A DNA stretch of 48,411 nt from Planctomycetota bacterium (GTDB lineage: Bacteria; Planctomycetota; GCA-2746535). The notes below the pieces were generated by a model. That model did no database searches and was not told where the DNA came from. It was given only the letters and a program-made list of their open reading frames with translations. This document shows positions 1 to 7,967 of the stretch, piece by piece. The translations under genes were made by a program, and so were the position numbers. How positions within the stretch are numbered: the stretch's first letter is position 1; every line of letters starts with the position of its first letter. The stretch lies in NCBI GenBank assembly GCA_002746535.1, contig NVWA01000039.1:1-48411 (forward strand), given 5' to 3'.

Positions 1-24
1 ATTAATATATATATTTATGTGAAT

Positions 25-69
25 TTGACAATGAAAATCTATTGCTTAGTAAAAAGAGATCGATAAAAT
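25..69 (+). promoter_or_regulatory. candidate promoter of the ribosomal protein operon
   Basis: A perfect TTGACA lies at 25-30, with only a weak -10 (TAGTAA, 47-52) at 16-bp spacing. A second combination is TTGCTT at 42-47 with TAAAAT at 64-69, also 16-bp spacing. I see no coding frame in 1-144, so rplC appears to head its transcript. Which -10 is used cannot be decided from sequence. Confidence 0.4.
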
Positions 70-144
70 CGCGCGCCCTTTTAGTGGTTTAGTGGTAATT
101 GAAAAGTTTGGTTACCTTATACATTAATTTAAGAAGCGATCATT

Positions 145-765
145 ATGGCAAGTTTAATTGGCAAAAAAATAGGTATGACTCAAATGTATGACGATGGGAA
201 ATTGATCCCTGTATCCATTATTGAGTTAGGTCCTTGTGATGTTGTACAAATAAAAACAAAAGATAGAGATGGTTATGAAGCTGTCCAACTTGGTTTTGGT
301 GAACAAAAAAAACAAAGAGTAAGTAAGCCGCAACTAAAAACTTTTGAAAATGCAAAAGTCTCTGCGAAAAAAATATTGAAAGAAGTACCGATTGAAGATG
401 GCAAAGAATATGAACTTGGTTCAACAATTGATGTCAGCATTTTTGAAGGTATTGAAAGAGTTACAATTGTAGGGACAAGTAAAGGTAAAGGTTTTGCTGG
501 CGGAATGAAAAGATACGGATTTAAGGGATTGCCGGCATCGCATGGTGTGAATAGATCTCATAGAAGAATTGGTTCGATCGGAATGCGTGGTACACCTGGA
601 CGTGTATTGCCTTTGAAGAAAATGCCTGGACATATGGGCAACGTTCAAAGAACAAATAAAAATTTAAAAGTATTGAAAATTGATAAAGAAAAGAATTTGA
701 TGTTAGTCAAAGGAACTATTCCTGGACCTAATGGAAATGTAATTCTTGTTAAAAAGAGCTTATAG
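145..765 (+). CDS. rplC: 50S ribosomal protein L3
   Basis: Large-subunit assembly protein that binds the 3' part of 23S rRNA and reaches toward the peptidyl transferase centre. 206 aa, normal for the family. The N-terminus LIGKKIGMTQMYDDG and the central GKGFAGGMKRYGFKG and KKMPGHMGN segments are diagnostic. The loop position where E. coli L3 carries the Gln methylated by PrmB reads RGTPG here, so that modification would not apply. It is the first gene of the cluster; rpsJ, which usually precedes it, is not immediately upstream. rplD follows after 11 nt. Confidence 0.98.
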   Translation: MASLIGKKIGMTQMYDDGKLIPVSIIELGPCDVVQIKTKDRDGYEAVQLGFGEQKKQRVSKPQLKTFENAKVSAKKILKEVPIEDGKEYELGSTIDVSIFEGIERVTIVGTSKGKGFAGGMKRYGFKGLPASHGVNRSHRRIGSIGMRGTPGRVLPLKKMPGHMGNVQRTNKNLKVLKIDKEKNLMLVKGTIPGPNGNVILVKKSL

Positions 766-776
766 AAAGAAATAAA

Positions 777-1400
777 ATGGTTACGTTACCTATATTTAAT
801 GAGAATGGCGAGCAGCAAGGTGATTTAGAAATTGATACATCTTTGCTGGGTGATGCGCCTAATATAGAATTGATCAAGCAAGCTGTTGTTATGTATCAGG
901 CTAATAAAAGACAAGGTACGCATAAAACAAAATGTCGAAATGAGATTAAAGGATCCAAAAAGAAATTGTGGAAACAAAAAGGTACCGGACGGGCAAGAGT
1001 TGGTACTGCAAAGGTTCCACATTTTGTTGGTGGTGGCCATGCATTTGCACTAAGACCTAGAGATTATTCGAAAGCAATGAATAAAAAAGCTCGTGATGTA
1101 GCGTTCAAATCTGCATTACTCGCAAAAATATTAGGAAACTCTGTAGTTATTGTAGATGGTATTGATTTTGATAAGCCACAAACTAAAAGAGCTCGGAAAA
1201 TGATTAATAGCCTTAAGATATCTGGTAAAAGTGTTTTTGCATCTTCAGAAGTATCAAATTCATTATTATTATCATTCAGAAATTTAGAAGGAACTCGAAT
1301 TAAAAAAGTATCTGATTTAAACACATTAGATGTTATGAATTGCAAAAAATTGATAGTTGACAAAGCTGGTTTAGAATCATTTTTGAAAGCAAGTAAATGA
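777..1400 (+). CDS. rplD: 50S ribosomal protein L4
   Basis: Binds 23S rRNA and sends a long loop into the peptide exit tunnel. 207 aa, full length. The tunnel loop is clear near residues 65-80 (KQKGTGRARVGTAKVPHF), followed by the HAFALRPRDYSKAMNKKA helix region. In E. coli L4 also represses its own S10 operon; whether it does so here, where the leader and rpsJ arrangement differ, is unknown. The stop overlaps the rplW start by 4 nt, indicating translational coupling. Confidence 0.97.
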   Translation: MVTLPIFNENGEQQGDLEIDTSLLGDAPNIELIKQAVVMYQANKRQGTHKTKCRNEIKGSKKKLWKQKGTGRARVGTAKVPHFVGGGHAFALRPRDYSKAMNKKARDVAFKSALLAKILGNSVVIVDGIDFDKPQTKRARKMINSLKISGKSVFASSEVSNSLLLSFRNLEGTRIKKVSDLNTLDVMNCKKLIVDKAGLESFLKASK

Positions 1401-1690
1401 AGGATTTAAATAAAAATAGTATATTAGTCAGACCAATATTTACTGAAAAATCAGATAAACAAGAAGTTGAAAACAATATTTCTGTATTTGAAGTAGTTAG
1501 AACTGCTACTAAACAACAAATAAAGGATGCTGTTAAAGAGATTTTTAATGTACGAGTTGAAAAAGTTAATGTAATAAACGTAAAAGGTAAAAGAAAAAGA
1601 ATGCGTGGAAATGAAGGTTTTACTTCTACTTGGAAGAAGGCTTTGGTAAAAATTCATGTTGAAGATAGATTGGATTACCCTTCTATTTAA
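1397..1690 (+). CDS. rplW: 50S ribosomal protein L23
   Basis: Sits at the exit of the peptide tunnel and forms the docking site for trigger factor and SRP. 97 aa, standard bacterial size. The start region ILVRPIFTEKSDK and the basic VKGKRKRMRGNEG loop are typical. It starts inside the rplD stop (ATGA overlap) and is followed by rplB after 17 nt, so it is translated as part of the S10-type operon. Confidence 0.96.
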   Translation: MKDLNKNSILVRPIFTEKSDKQEVENNISVFEVVRTATKQQIKDAVKEIFNVRVEKVNVINVKGKRKRMRGNEGFTSTWKKALVKIHVEDRLDYPSI

Positions 1691-1707
1691 TAAGGTCAGG
1701 ATAAAAA

Positions 1708-2529
1708 ATGCCAATAAAAGAATTTAAACCAGTAACTAACGGATTGAGAAACTCTTCAGGTTTTACATATGAAGAGATTACAACCTCGAAGCCAGAAAAA
1801 TCTTTAGTTGTGAGATTAAAGAAAAGTGGTGGTAGATCTTATGGTAAAATTACCGTAAGACATAGAGGTGGTGGTGCTAGGAAAAAATATAGATTGATAG
1901 ATTTTAAAAGAAAAAAGGACGGTGTTCCTGCCAAAGTTTCTTCAATTGAATATGATCCAAATAGAACATGTCGAATTGCATTATTGACTTATAATGATGG
2001 TGAAAAAAAATATATATTAGCCCCAAATGGTTTGGAAGTAGGACAAACCGTTCAATCGGGAGAAAATATACCTTTTACCCCTGGAAACTGTTTAAAAATA
2101 AAAGACATACCCGTTGGGACACAAGTTCATAATGTTGAAATAAGACCTGGTCAAGGTGGTAAATTAATTCGTTCAGCTGGTTTAGGTGGAGTAATTAGCG
2201 CAAAAGATGGAGATCATTGTCATCTAATAATGCCTTCTAAGGAAGTAAGAAGAATTAGAATAGAATGCAGAGCTACTATAGGTGCTGTAGGGAATTCAGA
2301 GCATGGAAAAGTAAAAATTGGCAAAGCAGGTAAGAGAAGACATATGGGTTGGAGACCGTCAGTTAGAGGTACGGCCCAAGCTCCTGTTGATCACCCAATG
2401 GGTGGAGGTGAAGGCCGTAGAGCAGGTGGTAGACATCCTTGTTCTCCTACAGGAAAATTGGCTAAAGGTGGAGCGACTAGGAAAAGAAATAAAACTACTA
2501 ATGTTGAAATTATTAGACGTAGGAAATAA
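1708..2529 (+). CDS. rplB: 50S ribosomal protein L2
   Basis: Highly conserved rRNA-binding protein needed for subunit association and peptidyl transferase activity. 273 aa, full length. N-terminal GGRSYGKITVRHRGGGARKK and C-terminal VDHPMGGGEGRRAGGRHP are recognisable. The C-terminal loop departs from the common NPVDHPHGGGEGR form: the second His is Met and the tail reads SPTGKLAKGGATRKRNK rather than TPWGKPTKG. Similar substitutions may be normal in some PVC bacteria. It lies between rplW and rpsS, with a 3-nt gap to the latter. Confidence 0.97.
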   Translation: MPIKEFKPVTNGLRNSSGFTYEEITTSKPEKSLVVRLKKSGGRSYGKITVRHRGGGARKKYRLIDFKRKKDGVPAKVSSIEYDPNRTCRIALLTYNDGEKKYILAPNGLEVGQTVQSGENIPFTPGNCLKIKDIPVGTQVHNVEIRPGQGGKLIRSAGLGGVISAKDGDHCHLIMPSKEVRRIRIECRATIGAVGNSEHGKVKIGKAGKRRHMGWRPSVRGTAQAPVDHPMGGGEGRRAGGRHPCSPTGKLAKGGATRKRNKTTNVEIIRRRK

Positions 2530-2532
2530 AAA

Positions 2533-2790
2533 ATGGCTAGATCATTAAAAAAAGGTCCATATGTGGATGCGAAGGTTGAGAAAAAAGTTTTGGCTCAAAA
2601 AGAAAGTGGTGCTAAAGAACCAATAAAAACATGGTCAAGATCGTGTACTATTACACCTGATTTTGTAGGTCATAGTTTTATGGTTCATAACGGAAAAGTA
2701 TTTAAACAATTTTTTGTTTCTGAAGACATGGTTGGTCATAAGTTAGGTGAGTTTTCTCATACTAGGACATTTAAAGGCCACGTCAATTAA
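2533..2790 (+). CDS. rpsS: 30S ribosomal protein S19
   Basis: Head protein of the small subunit that pairs with S13 near the A-site tRNA. 85 aa, slightly shorter than the usual about 92 because the C-terminal tail ends at TFKGHVN. The opening MARSLKKGPYVDAK and the central KTWSRSCTITPDFVGHSFMVHNGK are the family signature. The start is 3 nt after the rplB stop and the next gene begins 10 nt downstream. Confidence 0.97.
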   Translation: MARSLKKGPYVDAKVEKKVLAQKESGAKEPIKTWSRSCTITPDFVGHSFMVHNGKVFKQFFVSEDMVGHKLGEFSHTRTFKGHVN

Positions 2791-2800
2791 AGGAAAAAAT

Positions 2801-3130
2801 ATGGCAGACACATATAAAGCTACACATAAATTCGCTCGCATAAGTCCAAGAAAAGTAAGACTTGTTGCTGATTTAGTTCGAGGTAAAAACGTAGATGATG
2901 CCTTGTTAATATTACAATATAATATAAAGCGAGGCGGTTATTTTTTAAATAAAGTATTGAAATCTGCTGTAGCAAATGCTGAACAAAAAGATGCAGATTC
3001 TGGAGTATTAAAAATATCAAAAGTTTATGTTGACGAAGGTCCAACGATAAAAAGATGGCGTCCTAGAGCACAAGGTCGTGCGACGCCAATCATGAAAAGA
3101 ACAAGCCACATACATGTGGAGCTGTCTTAG
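2801..3130 (+). CDS. rplV: 50S ribosomal protein L22
   Basis: Lines the exit tunnel with a long beta-hairpin and binds several 23S domains. 109 aa from the ATG at 2801, preceded by AGGAAA. An in-frame ATG further upstream (2747) would overlap rpsS and add residues not seen in the family, so I reject it. Signature segments are HKFARISPRKVRLVADLVRG near the N-terminus and PTIKRWRPRAQGRATPI in the hairpin. Confidence 0.97.
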   Translation: MADTYKATHKFARISPRKVRLVADLVRGKNVDDALLILQYNIKRGGYFLNKVLKSAVANAEQKDADSGVLKISKVYVDEGPTIKRWRPRAQGRATPIMKRTSHIHVELS

Positions 3131-3150
3131 ACAGTTAAAAGGAGATAATT

Positions 3151-3795
3151 GTGGGTCAAAAAGTTCATCCAAATGGTTTTAGAGTTGGAATCACAAAAAG
3201 ATGGAATTCTAGGTGGATTGCTAACAAAGAAACATATGGTACTTGGTTAGTCGAAGACCAGCTAATAAAAAGATTTGTACGCAATAGTTGTCATCAAGCA
3301 GGTGTTGAAAAAGTGCAAATTGAAAGAACTAATGGTCAAGTAAAAATATTTATTTTTGCTGCTAGACCAGGAATTATTATTGGTAAAAAGGGTTCAGAAA
3401 TTGAAAAATTAAATAGAGCATTAATGAATAATTTTGGAGATAATATTTCAGTAGACATTAGAGAAGTGAAAAATGTAAAGACAAATGCACAATTGGTTGC
3501 TATGAATGTGGCTGAACAATTAGAAAAACGAACTTATTTTCGTCGTGCGATGAATAAAGCAATTGAGTCTGCAGTTGAAGACAAATGCAAAGGAATCAAA
3601 ATATTGTTGTCTGGTCGACTAGGTGGTGCTGAAATGGCAAGATCAGAAAAACAAATATTTGGATCTTTACCTTTAGGTACACTTGAAGTTGATATTGATT
3701 ATGGTTTTGCTGAAGCAACTACTACTTATGGTCAAATTGGTGTAAAAGTTTGGATAAACAAAGGATATTTTAGAGATAAAGTTGAGGAAATTTAA
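3151..3795 (+). CDS. rpsC: 30S ribosomal protein S3
   Basis: Part of the mRNA entry pore with helicase function, and a type II KH RNA-binding protein. 214 aa, full length. GQKVHPNGFRVGITKRWNSR opens the protein; the KH GXXG loop is in IIIGKKGSEIEKLN at about residues 72-85; the C-terminal domain carries LSGRLGGAEMARSE. The start codon is GTG at 3151, justified by the strong AAAAGGAGAT just upstream and by the family's N-terminus. Confidence 0.98.
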   Translation: MGQKVHPNGFRVGITKRWNSRWIANKETYGTWLVEDQLIKRFVRNSCHQAGVEKVQIERTNGQVKIFIFAARPGIIIGKKGSEIEKLNRALMNNFGDNISVDIREVKNVKTNAQLVAMNVAEQLEKRTYFRRAMNKAIESAVEDKCKGIKILLSGRLGGAEMARSEKQIFGSLPLGTLEVDIDYGFAEATTTYGQIGVKVWINKGYFRDKVEEI

Positions 3796-3798
3796 AAC

Positions 3799-4215
3799 AT
3801 GTTAATTCCAAAAAGAGTTAAATATAGAAAACCCCATCATCGAAGTAGAGCAAAAACTGCTGCTGGAACAGGTAATACGGTTGCTTTTGGTGATTATGGT
3901 ATTCAATCATTAGAACATGGAAAAATAACTTCTAGGCAAATTGAAGCATCAAGAATTGTAGCCCGAAGAACTATAGGTGGCGTTGCGAGATTGTGGATTA
4001 GAATTTTTCCTCATATGACAAAAACTATGAGACCAGCTGATACTAGAATGGGTAAAGGTAAGGGTGAAGTTCAAGATTGGATTGCAATAGTTAAACCTGG
4101 TACAGTACTATTTGAAATCAATGGTGTTAGTGAAGAGGTTGCAAAAGAAGCTTGTCGTAAGCAAGCCCATAAACTCCCCGTAAAAACTAGATTTGTTAAG
4201 AAAAGAGTCTTATGA
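3799..4215 (+). CDS. rplP: 50S ribosomal protein L16
   Basis: Organises the tRNA-binding A and P sites near the peptidyl transferase centre. 138 aa, standard. MLIPKRVKYRKPHHRSR and the RIFPHMTKTMRPADTRMGKG stretch are diagnostic. The Arg that is hydroxylated in some bacteria (R81 region) lies in RPADTRMGKGKG. The gene overlaps rpmC by 4 nt, as in most spc-type operons. Confidence 0.97.
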   Translation: MLIPKRVKYRKPHHRSRAKTAAGTGNTVAFGDYGIQSLEHGKITSRQIEASRIVARRTIGGVARLWIRIFPHMTKTMRPADTRMGKGKGEVQDWIAIVKPGTVLFEINGVSEEVAKEACRKQAHKLPVKTRFVKKRVL

Positions 4216-4400
4216 AAGCAAAAGAATTACGAGAGCTTAGTATTGAAGATTTAAATAGTAAATTAGAAGAACTAGGTGATCTCCGATCTAAATATCGTAT
4301 AAATCCAGACCAAGGATTAAAAAATTCAAAAGAATTTATTTCTGCTCGCAAAGATATTGCAAGAGTAAAAACACTTTTAAACGAAAAGAGAAATAACTAA
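4212..4400 (+). CDS. rpmC: 50S ribosomal protein L29
   Basis: Small helical protein beside the tunnel exit, neighbouring L23. 62 aa, normal size. It opens MKAKELRELSIEDLNSKLEE and forms two predicted helices; the second contains NSKEFISARKDIARVKTLLNE, the usual position of the R-x-x-IARV core. It overlaps both neighbours: 4 nt with rplP and 1 nt (TAATG) with rpsQ. Confidence 0.95.
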   Translation: MKAKELRELSIEDLNSKLEELGDLRSKYRINPDQGLKNSKEFISARKDIARVKTLLNEKRNN

Positions 4401-4666
4401 TGAGTGAGGTTGCTGTTAAAACTAGGGGAATGAGAAAAATTCAGATTGGCTTAGTAATTAGTCAATCGGGTGATAAAACGGTAAGGGTTGTTGTATCAAC
4501 TAAAGTTAAACATCCATTGATTAAGAAGTTTGTAACGAAAAAATTTAAATTTATGGTTCATGATGAAAAAAATGAAGCAAAAATTGGTGATACTGTAAAA
4601 GTGATGGAAACAAGGCCATTGTCTAAACAAAAAAGATGGCGCTTGCTTGAAATCGTTAAGCATTAG
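4400..4666 (+). CDS. rpsQ: 30S ribosomal protein S17
   Basis: Primary 16S rRNA-binding protein of the 5' domain with an OB fold. 88 aa. Segments QIGLVISQSGDKTVRVVV and KFMVHDEKNEAKIGDTVKV are typical, followed by METRPLSKQKRWRLLEI. A short N-terminal extension (MSEVAVKTRGMRK) precedes the conserved core. The initiation codon shares its A with the rpmC stop, so the two are translationally coupled. Confidence 0.96.
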   Translation: MSEVAVKTRGMRKIQIGLVISQSGDKTVRVVVSTKVKHPLIKKFVTKKFKFMVHDEKNEAKIGDTVKVMETRPLSKQKRWRLLEIVKH

Positions 4667-4676
4667 GAGAATATAA

Positions 4677-5039
4677 ATGATTCGTCAGGAATCTAGATTA
4701 CAAGTTGCAGATAATACTGGTGCAAAAGAAGTTTTATGTATTAAAGTTTTAGGCTCTAAAAATGTTGCCTCAATTGGAGACATTATTGTAGCCACTGTTA
4801 AAAAAGTGGCACCAGGTGGAGATGTAAAACAGGGAGACATTATTAAATGTGTAATAGTAAGAACTTCCTACCCAATTAAAAGGGCTGATGGAAGTTCAAT
4901 AAGATTTGATAATAATGCCGTGGTAGTTATTGATGGTAATAAAAGTCCAAAAGGAACACGTATTTTTGGTCCTGTTGCAAGAGAACTTAGACAAAAAGAG
5001 TTTATGAAAATAATTTCATTATCCTCTGAAGTTGTATAG
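4677..5039 (+). CDS. rplN: 50S ribosomal protein L14
   Basis: Forms intersubunit bridge contacts with 16S rRNA and the L19 side of the subunit. 120 aa, close to the usual 122. MIRQESRLQVADNTGAKEVL is the family N-terminus and GTRIFGPVARELRQKEFMKI the C-terminal signature. An AGGAGAA ribosome-binding site lies 5-6 nt before the ATG. Confidence 0.97.
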   Translation: MIRQESRLQVADNTGAKEVLCIKVLGSKNVASIGDIIVATVKKVAPGGDVKQGDIIKCVIVRTSYPIKRADGSSIRFDNNAVVVIDGNKSPKGTRIFGPVARELRQKEFMKIISLSSEVV

Positions 5040-5050
5040 AAAGATTAAAG

Positions 5051-5371
5051 ATGAGTATTAAAACTAAAATAAAAAAAGGTGACTTAGTTAAAGTAATTGC
5101 AGGAAACCATAAAGACGTTCAAGGTAAGGTTATTGCCGTTTTTCCAGAGCAACAAAGAGTAAAAATCGAAAATGTAAATATGGTTTACAAGCATAAAAGA
5201 GTTGATCGACAAAATAATACTGGTGGTCGTATTCAAGAAGAGGGTACTATACATATTTCAAATGTACTTCCTGTTGACTCTGAATCAAATAAGGCAAGCA
5301 GAATACGAATTGACGTAATAGATGGAAAAAAAATAAGAGTGCTCGTAAAAAGTGGGAACGCTTTAGATTAA
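5051..5371 (+). CDS. rplX: 50S ribosomal protein L24
   Basis: Assembly initiator of the large subunit near the tunnel exit. 106 aa. It carries the KOW motif IKKGDLVKVIAGNHKDVQGK at residues 7-26, followed by VNMVYKHKRVDRQNNTGGR. The C-terminal region after about residue 75 is more divergent than in model bacteria but still basic. It lies between rplN and rplE in the standard order. Confidence 0.95.
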   Translation: MSIKTKIKKGDLVKVIAGNHKDVQGKVIAVFPEQQRVKIENVNMVYKHKRVDRQNNTGGRIQEEGTIHISNVLPVDSESNKASRIRIDVIDGKKIRVLVKSGNALD

Positions 5372-5384
5372 GGTTTATGGGATT

Positions 5385-5924
5385 ATGGCAAGATTAAAAG
5401 AAATTTATAAAAATGATTATGTTCCTTCTTTAAAAGAAGAACTAGGATTATCAAATATCAATTCTGTACCTAAAGTCGAAAAAATAGTTTTGAATATGGG
5501 TATTGGTGGCGCGTTGGGTGATACAAATATGTTAAACGCACTCGTTAAAGATATGAGCAAAATAGCAGGTCAAAAAGCTGTTATTACAAAAGCAAAAAGA
5601 TCTGTGTCTAATTTTCGATTGAGAGAAGGTTACGCAATTGGATGCATGGTTACTTTAAGAAATGATAAAATGTACGAATTTCTTGATAGACTTATTAATT
5701 TTGCTATTCCATCCATTCGTGACTTCAGAGGTGTTAGTCCAAAGTCATTCGATGGATTTGGAAATTATTCAATGGGAATTACAGAGCATATTATTTTCCC
5801 AGAATTAGAAGCTGATAGAACTGATTATATTCATGGTTTAGATGTAAATATAGTGACAACTGCAAAAACAAATGAACATGCACTTGCATTATTAACTAAA
5901 TTTGGAATGCCTTTTAGGAAATAA
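5385..5924 (+). CDS. rplE: 50S ribosomal protein L5
   Basis: Binds 5S rRNA and contacts P-site tRNA and S13. 179 aa, full length. Signature segments are KVEKIVLNMGIGGALGD, ITKAKRSVSNFRLREGYAIG and RDFRGVSPKSFDGFGNYSMG; the C-terminus FGMPFRK matches the family end. rpsN follows after 3 nt. Confidence 0.98.
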   Translation: MARLKEIYKNDYVPSLKEELGLSNINSVPKVEKIVLNMGIGGALGDTNMLNALVKDMSKIAGQKAVITKAKRSVSNFRLREGYAIGCMVTLRNDKMYEFLDRLINFAIPSIRDFRGVSPKSFDGFGNYSMGITEHIIFPELEADRTDYIHGLDVNIVTTAKTNEHALALLTKFGMPFRK

Positions 5925-5927
5925 ATA

Positions 5928-6113
5928 ATGGCAAAATTAGCATTAAAAGTAAGACAAAGAAGAACGCAGAAATTTAAAACAAGAGAATACAATAGGTGCC
6001 AGTTATGTGGACGTCCACGTGGTTACTATAGAAAATTTAAAATATGTAGAATCTGTTTTAGAGATTTAGCCTTGAAGGGTGAGATTCCAGGATTAAGAAA
6101 AGCAAGTTGGTAA
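5928..6113 (+). CDS. rpsN: 30S ribosomal protein S14, zinc-binding type
   Basis: Late-assembling head protein next to S3 and S10. 61 aa, the length of the type Z zinc form. The zinc ligands are visible as C24-x2-C27 and C40-x2-C43, with RPRGYYRKFKICRICFRDLA between and after. It has the terminal ASW of the family. Because the Cys quartet is intact it is not the zinc-free, zinc-starvation paralogue. Confidence 0.97.
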   Translation: MAKLALKVRQRRTQKFKTREYNRCQLCGRPRGYYRKFKICRICFRDLALKGEIPGLRKASW

Positions 6114-6141
6114 TAATTTAATTATGAAAAAAGGAAAATAA

Positions 6142-6540
6142 ATGAGTGTTAGCGACCCAATCAGTGATATGTTGACACGTATTCGCAATGCTTTAACTAG
6201 AAATAAAGAAACAGTTGCTGTACCATTTTCTAAATACAAGTTTTCAATTTTAGAAGCTTTCAAACGAGAAGGATATATCAGTAGAATTGAAATTGAAGGT
6301 GAAGGTGTAAGCAAAAAGCTTGTGGTGGCGTTAAAATATGGTGAAAGTGGGGAAAAAGTAATAACCCAATTAATCAGAGAGAGTAAACCAAGTCGAAAGA
6401 TATATAAAGGGACGAAAGATTTGACACCCGTGCGTTCAGGTTTTGGTTCTAGTTTTGTATCAACAAGTAATGGAATTTTATCAGACAGAGAATGTCGCGA
6501 GCAGTTTGTTGGTGGCGAACTTGTTTGTACTTTATGGTAA
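6142..6540 (+). CDS. rpsH: 30S ribosomal protein S8
   Basis: Primary binder of the central domain of 16S rRNA; in E. coli it is also the translational repressor of the spc operon. 132 aa, full length. SDPISDMLTRIRNALTRNKE opens the protein and GILSDRECREQFVGGELVCT with terminal W closes it, both classic. AAAAGGAAA precedes the ATG at 6142. Confidence 0.97.
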   Translation: MSVSDPISDMLTRIRNALTRNKETVAVPFSKYKFSILEAFKREGYISRIEIEGEGVSKKLVVALKYGESGEKVITQLIRESKPSRKIYKGTKDLTPVRSGFGSSFVSTSNGILSDRECREQFVGGELVCTLW

Positions 6541-6552
6541 GAAGAGGAAAAA

Positions 6553-7098
6553 ATGTCAAGAATAGGTAAAAAGAAAATAGAAATCCCATCTGGGGTTACT
6601 TTTAATGTTGGTGCTAATGCTGTTAATGTTAAAGGCCCCAAAGGGGAATTAGAACAAATATTTTTACCAAAAGTAAAAATATCTGTTGAAGATGATAATC
6701 TGATATCTGTGGAACAAATAGAAGGTCAAGATAATAGTAGTGCTTTTCAAGGTTTGTATAGATCTTTAATTAGCAACATGATCATAGGTGTAACTGATGG
6801 TTATGTAAAAGAATTGGATGTAATTGGTGTTGGTTATAAAGTGCAAACATCAGGTGAAAAATTGACTTTAAATATTGGTTTTAATAAACCTGTTGAGTTT
6901 AAAATTCCTAAAGATGTTAAAGTAGAATGTCCATCCGTAACCTCTATAAAGATATCAGGAATTAATAAACAAAGAGTGGGTCAAATTTCAGCCGAAATTA
7001 GATCAATTAGAAAACCTGAGCCATATAAAGGTAAGGGTATTCGTTATAAAGATGAAGTCGTTAGACGAAAAGCTGGTAAGGCAGTTGGAGGTAAATAA
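6553..7098 (+). CDS. rplF: 50S ribosomal protein L6
   Basis: Two-domain protein at the base of the L7/L12 stalk, near the factor-binding site. 181 aa. MSRIGKKKIEIPSGV and the C-terminal RSIRKPEPYKGKGIRYKDE are diagnostic; ELDVIGVGYKVQ marks the start of the second repeat. It sits between rpsH and rplR with 12-nt and 2-nt gaps. Confidence 0.97.
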   Translation: MSRIGKKKIEIPSGVTFNVGANAVNVKGPKGELEQIFLPKVKISVEDDNLISVEQIEGQDNSSAFQGLYRSLISNMIIGVTDGYVKELDVIGVGYKVQTSGEKLTLNIGFNKPVEFKIPKDVKVECPSVTSIKISGINKQRVGQISAEIRSIRKPEPYKGKGIRYKDEVVRRKAGKAVGGK

Positions 7099-7100
7099 GA

Positions 7101-7469
7101 ATGGATAAAAATACAAAAAAAAGAACTGGTAGGATCAGAAGGCATCAACATATTCGAAAGAAAGTCAATGGAACATCAGAAAGACCACGGTTGTGTGTTT
7201 TTAAAAGTTTAAAACAAATATATGTACAAGCTATTGACGATGAAAATTCAGCAACGTTAGTTAGTTCATCTTCATTAGATAAAAACAGTAGAGAAAATTT
7301 AAAAGGTTCTTCAAAAATTGAAGTTGCTTTTAAAATTGGCGAATCTATCGCTGCAAAATGTAAAGAAAAAGGAATTGAATCAGTAGTTTTTGATAGAGGC
7401 GGTTTTAAATATCAAGGAAGAGTTAGTTCTCTTGCTGAAGGCGCTAGAAAAGCTGGTCTTAAATTTTAA
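7101..7469 (+). CDS. rplR: 50S ribosomal protein L18
   Basis: 5S rRNA-binding protein that mediates 5S docking with L5. 122 aa, standard. Recognised by RRHQHIRKKVNGTSERPRLC near the N-terminus, VFKSLKQIYVQAIDD in the middle, and FDRGGFKYQGRVSSLAEGAR at the C-terminus. It starts 2 nt after rplF. Confidence 0.97.
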   Translation: MDKNTKKRTGRIRRHQHIRKKVNGTSERPRLCVFKSLKQIYVQAIDDENSATLVSSSSLDKNSRENLKGSSKIEVAFKIGESIAAKCKEKGIESVVFDRGGFKYQGRVSSLAEGARKAGLKF

Positions 7470-7481
7470 AGGAATATTGTA

Positions 7482-7967
7482 GTGAGCGAACATAATACTG
7501 AAAAACCCCAAGTAACAGATGTTGTAGTCAGAATTTCAAGATGTGCAAAAGTTGTAAAAGGTGGCAGACGATTTAGTTTCAGCGCTTTAGTTGTCGCTGG
7601 CGATGGTCATGGAACTGTCGGTATCGGTTTGGGAAAAGCAAAAGAAGTACCAGCAACTATTAAAAAAGGTCAGAAAAAAGCATTAAAGAATTTAGTTAAA
7701 GTGCATGTCGCTGACGGAACTATTCCTCATGCTGTTAAGGGTCGGTTTGGTTCTACAACGGTATTGTTGTTTCCTGCATCAGTAGGTACTGGAGTGATTG
7801 CCTGTTCAGCTGTAAGATCTGTTGTTGAAAAGGCTGGCGTGCATAATTTGTTAACTAAAATACATGGCTCAACAAATCCTGTAAATGTTGTGAAAGCCAC
7901 ATTGAATGGTTTAGAGCAATTGAAAAACAAAAAAGAAGTTGAAAGATTACGTGGGGTTACAATATAA
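7482..7967 (+). CDS. rpsE: 30S ribosomal protein S5
   Basis: Part of the mRNA entry channel and important for decoding accuracy. 161 aa. The N-terminal S5 dsRBD-like domain contains KVVKGGRRFSFSALVVAGDG and GTVGIGLGKAKEVP; the C-terminal domain contains HAVKGRFGSTTVLLFPAS. Start is GTG at 7482 behind AAAGGAATATT. rpmD (L30), which usually follows, is missing: rplO starts on the last base of this gene's stop codon. Confidence 0.97.
   Translation: MSEHNTEKPQVTDVVVRISRCAKVVKGGRRFSFSALVVAGDGHGTVGIGLGKAKEVPATIKKGQKKALKNLVKVHVADGTIPHAVKGRFGSTTVLLFPASVGTGVIACSAVRSVVEKAGVHNLLTKIHGSTNPVNVVKATLNGLEQLKNKKEVERLRGVTI

Noticed and set aside
2318..2548. 76-aa open frame on the plus strand within rplB
   Set aside because: It lies in another frame of rplB; the rplB protein is full length and conserved through this stretch.
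6093..6641. 182-aa open frame on the minus strand over rpsH and rplF
   Set aside because: It is antisense to two certain ribosomal protein genes, has no ribosome site or family features, and reflects their codon pattern.
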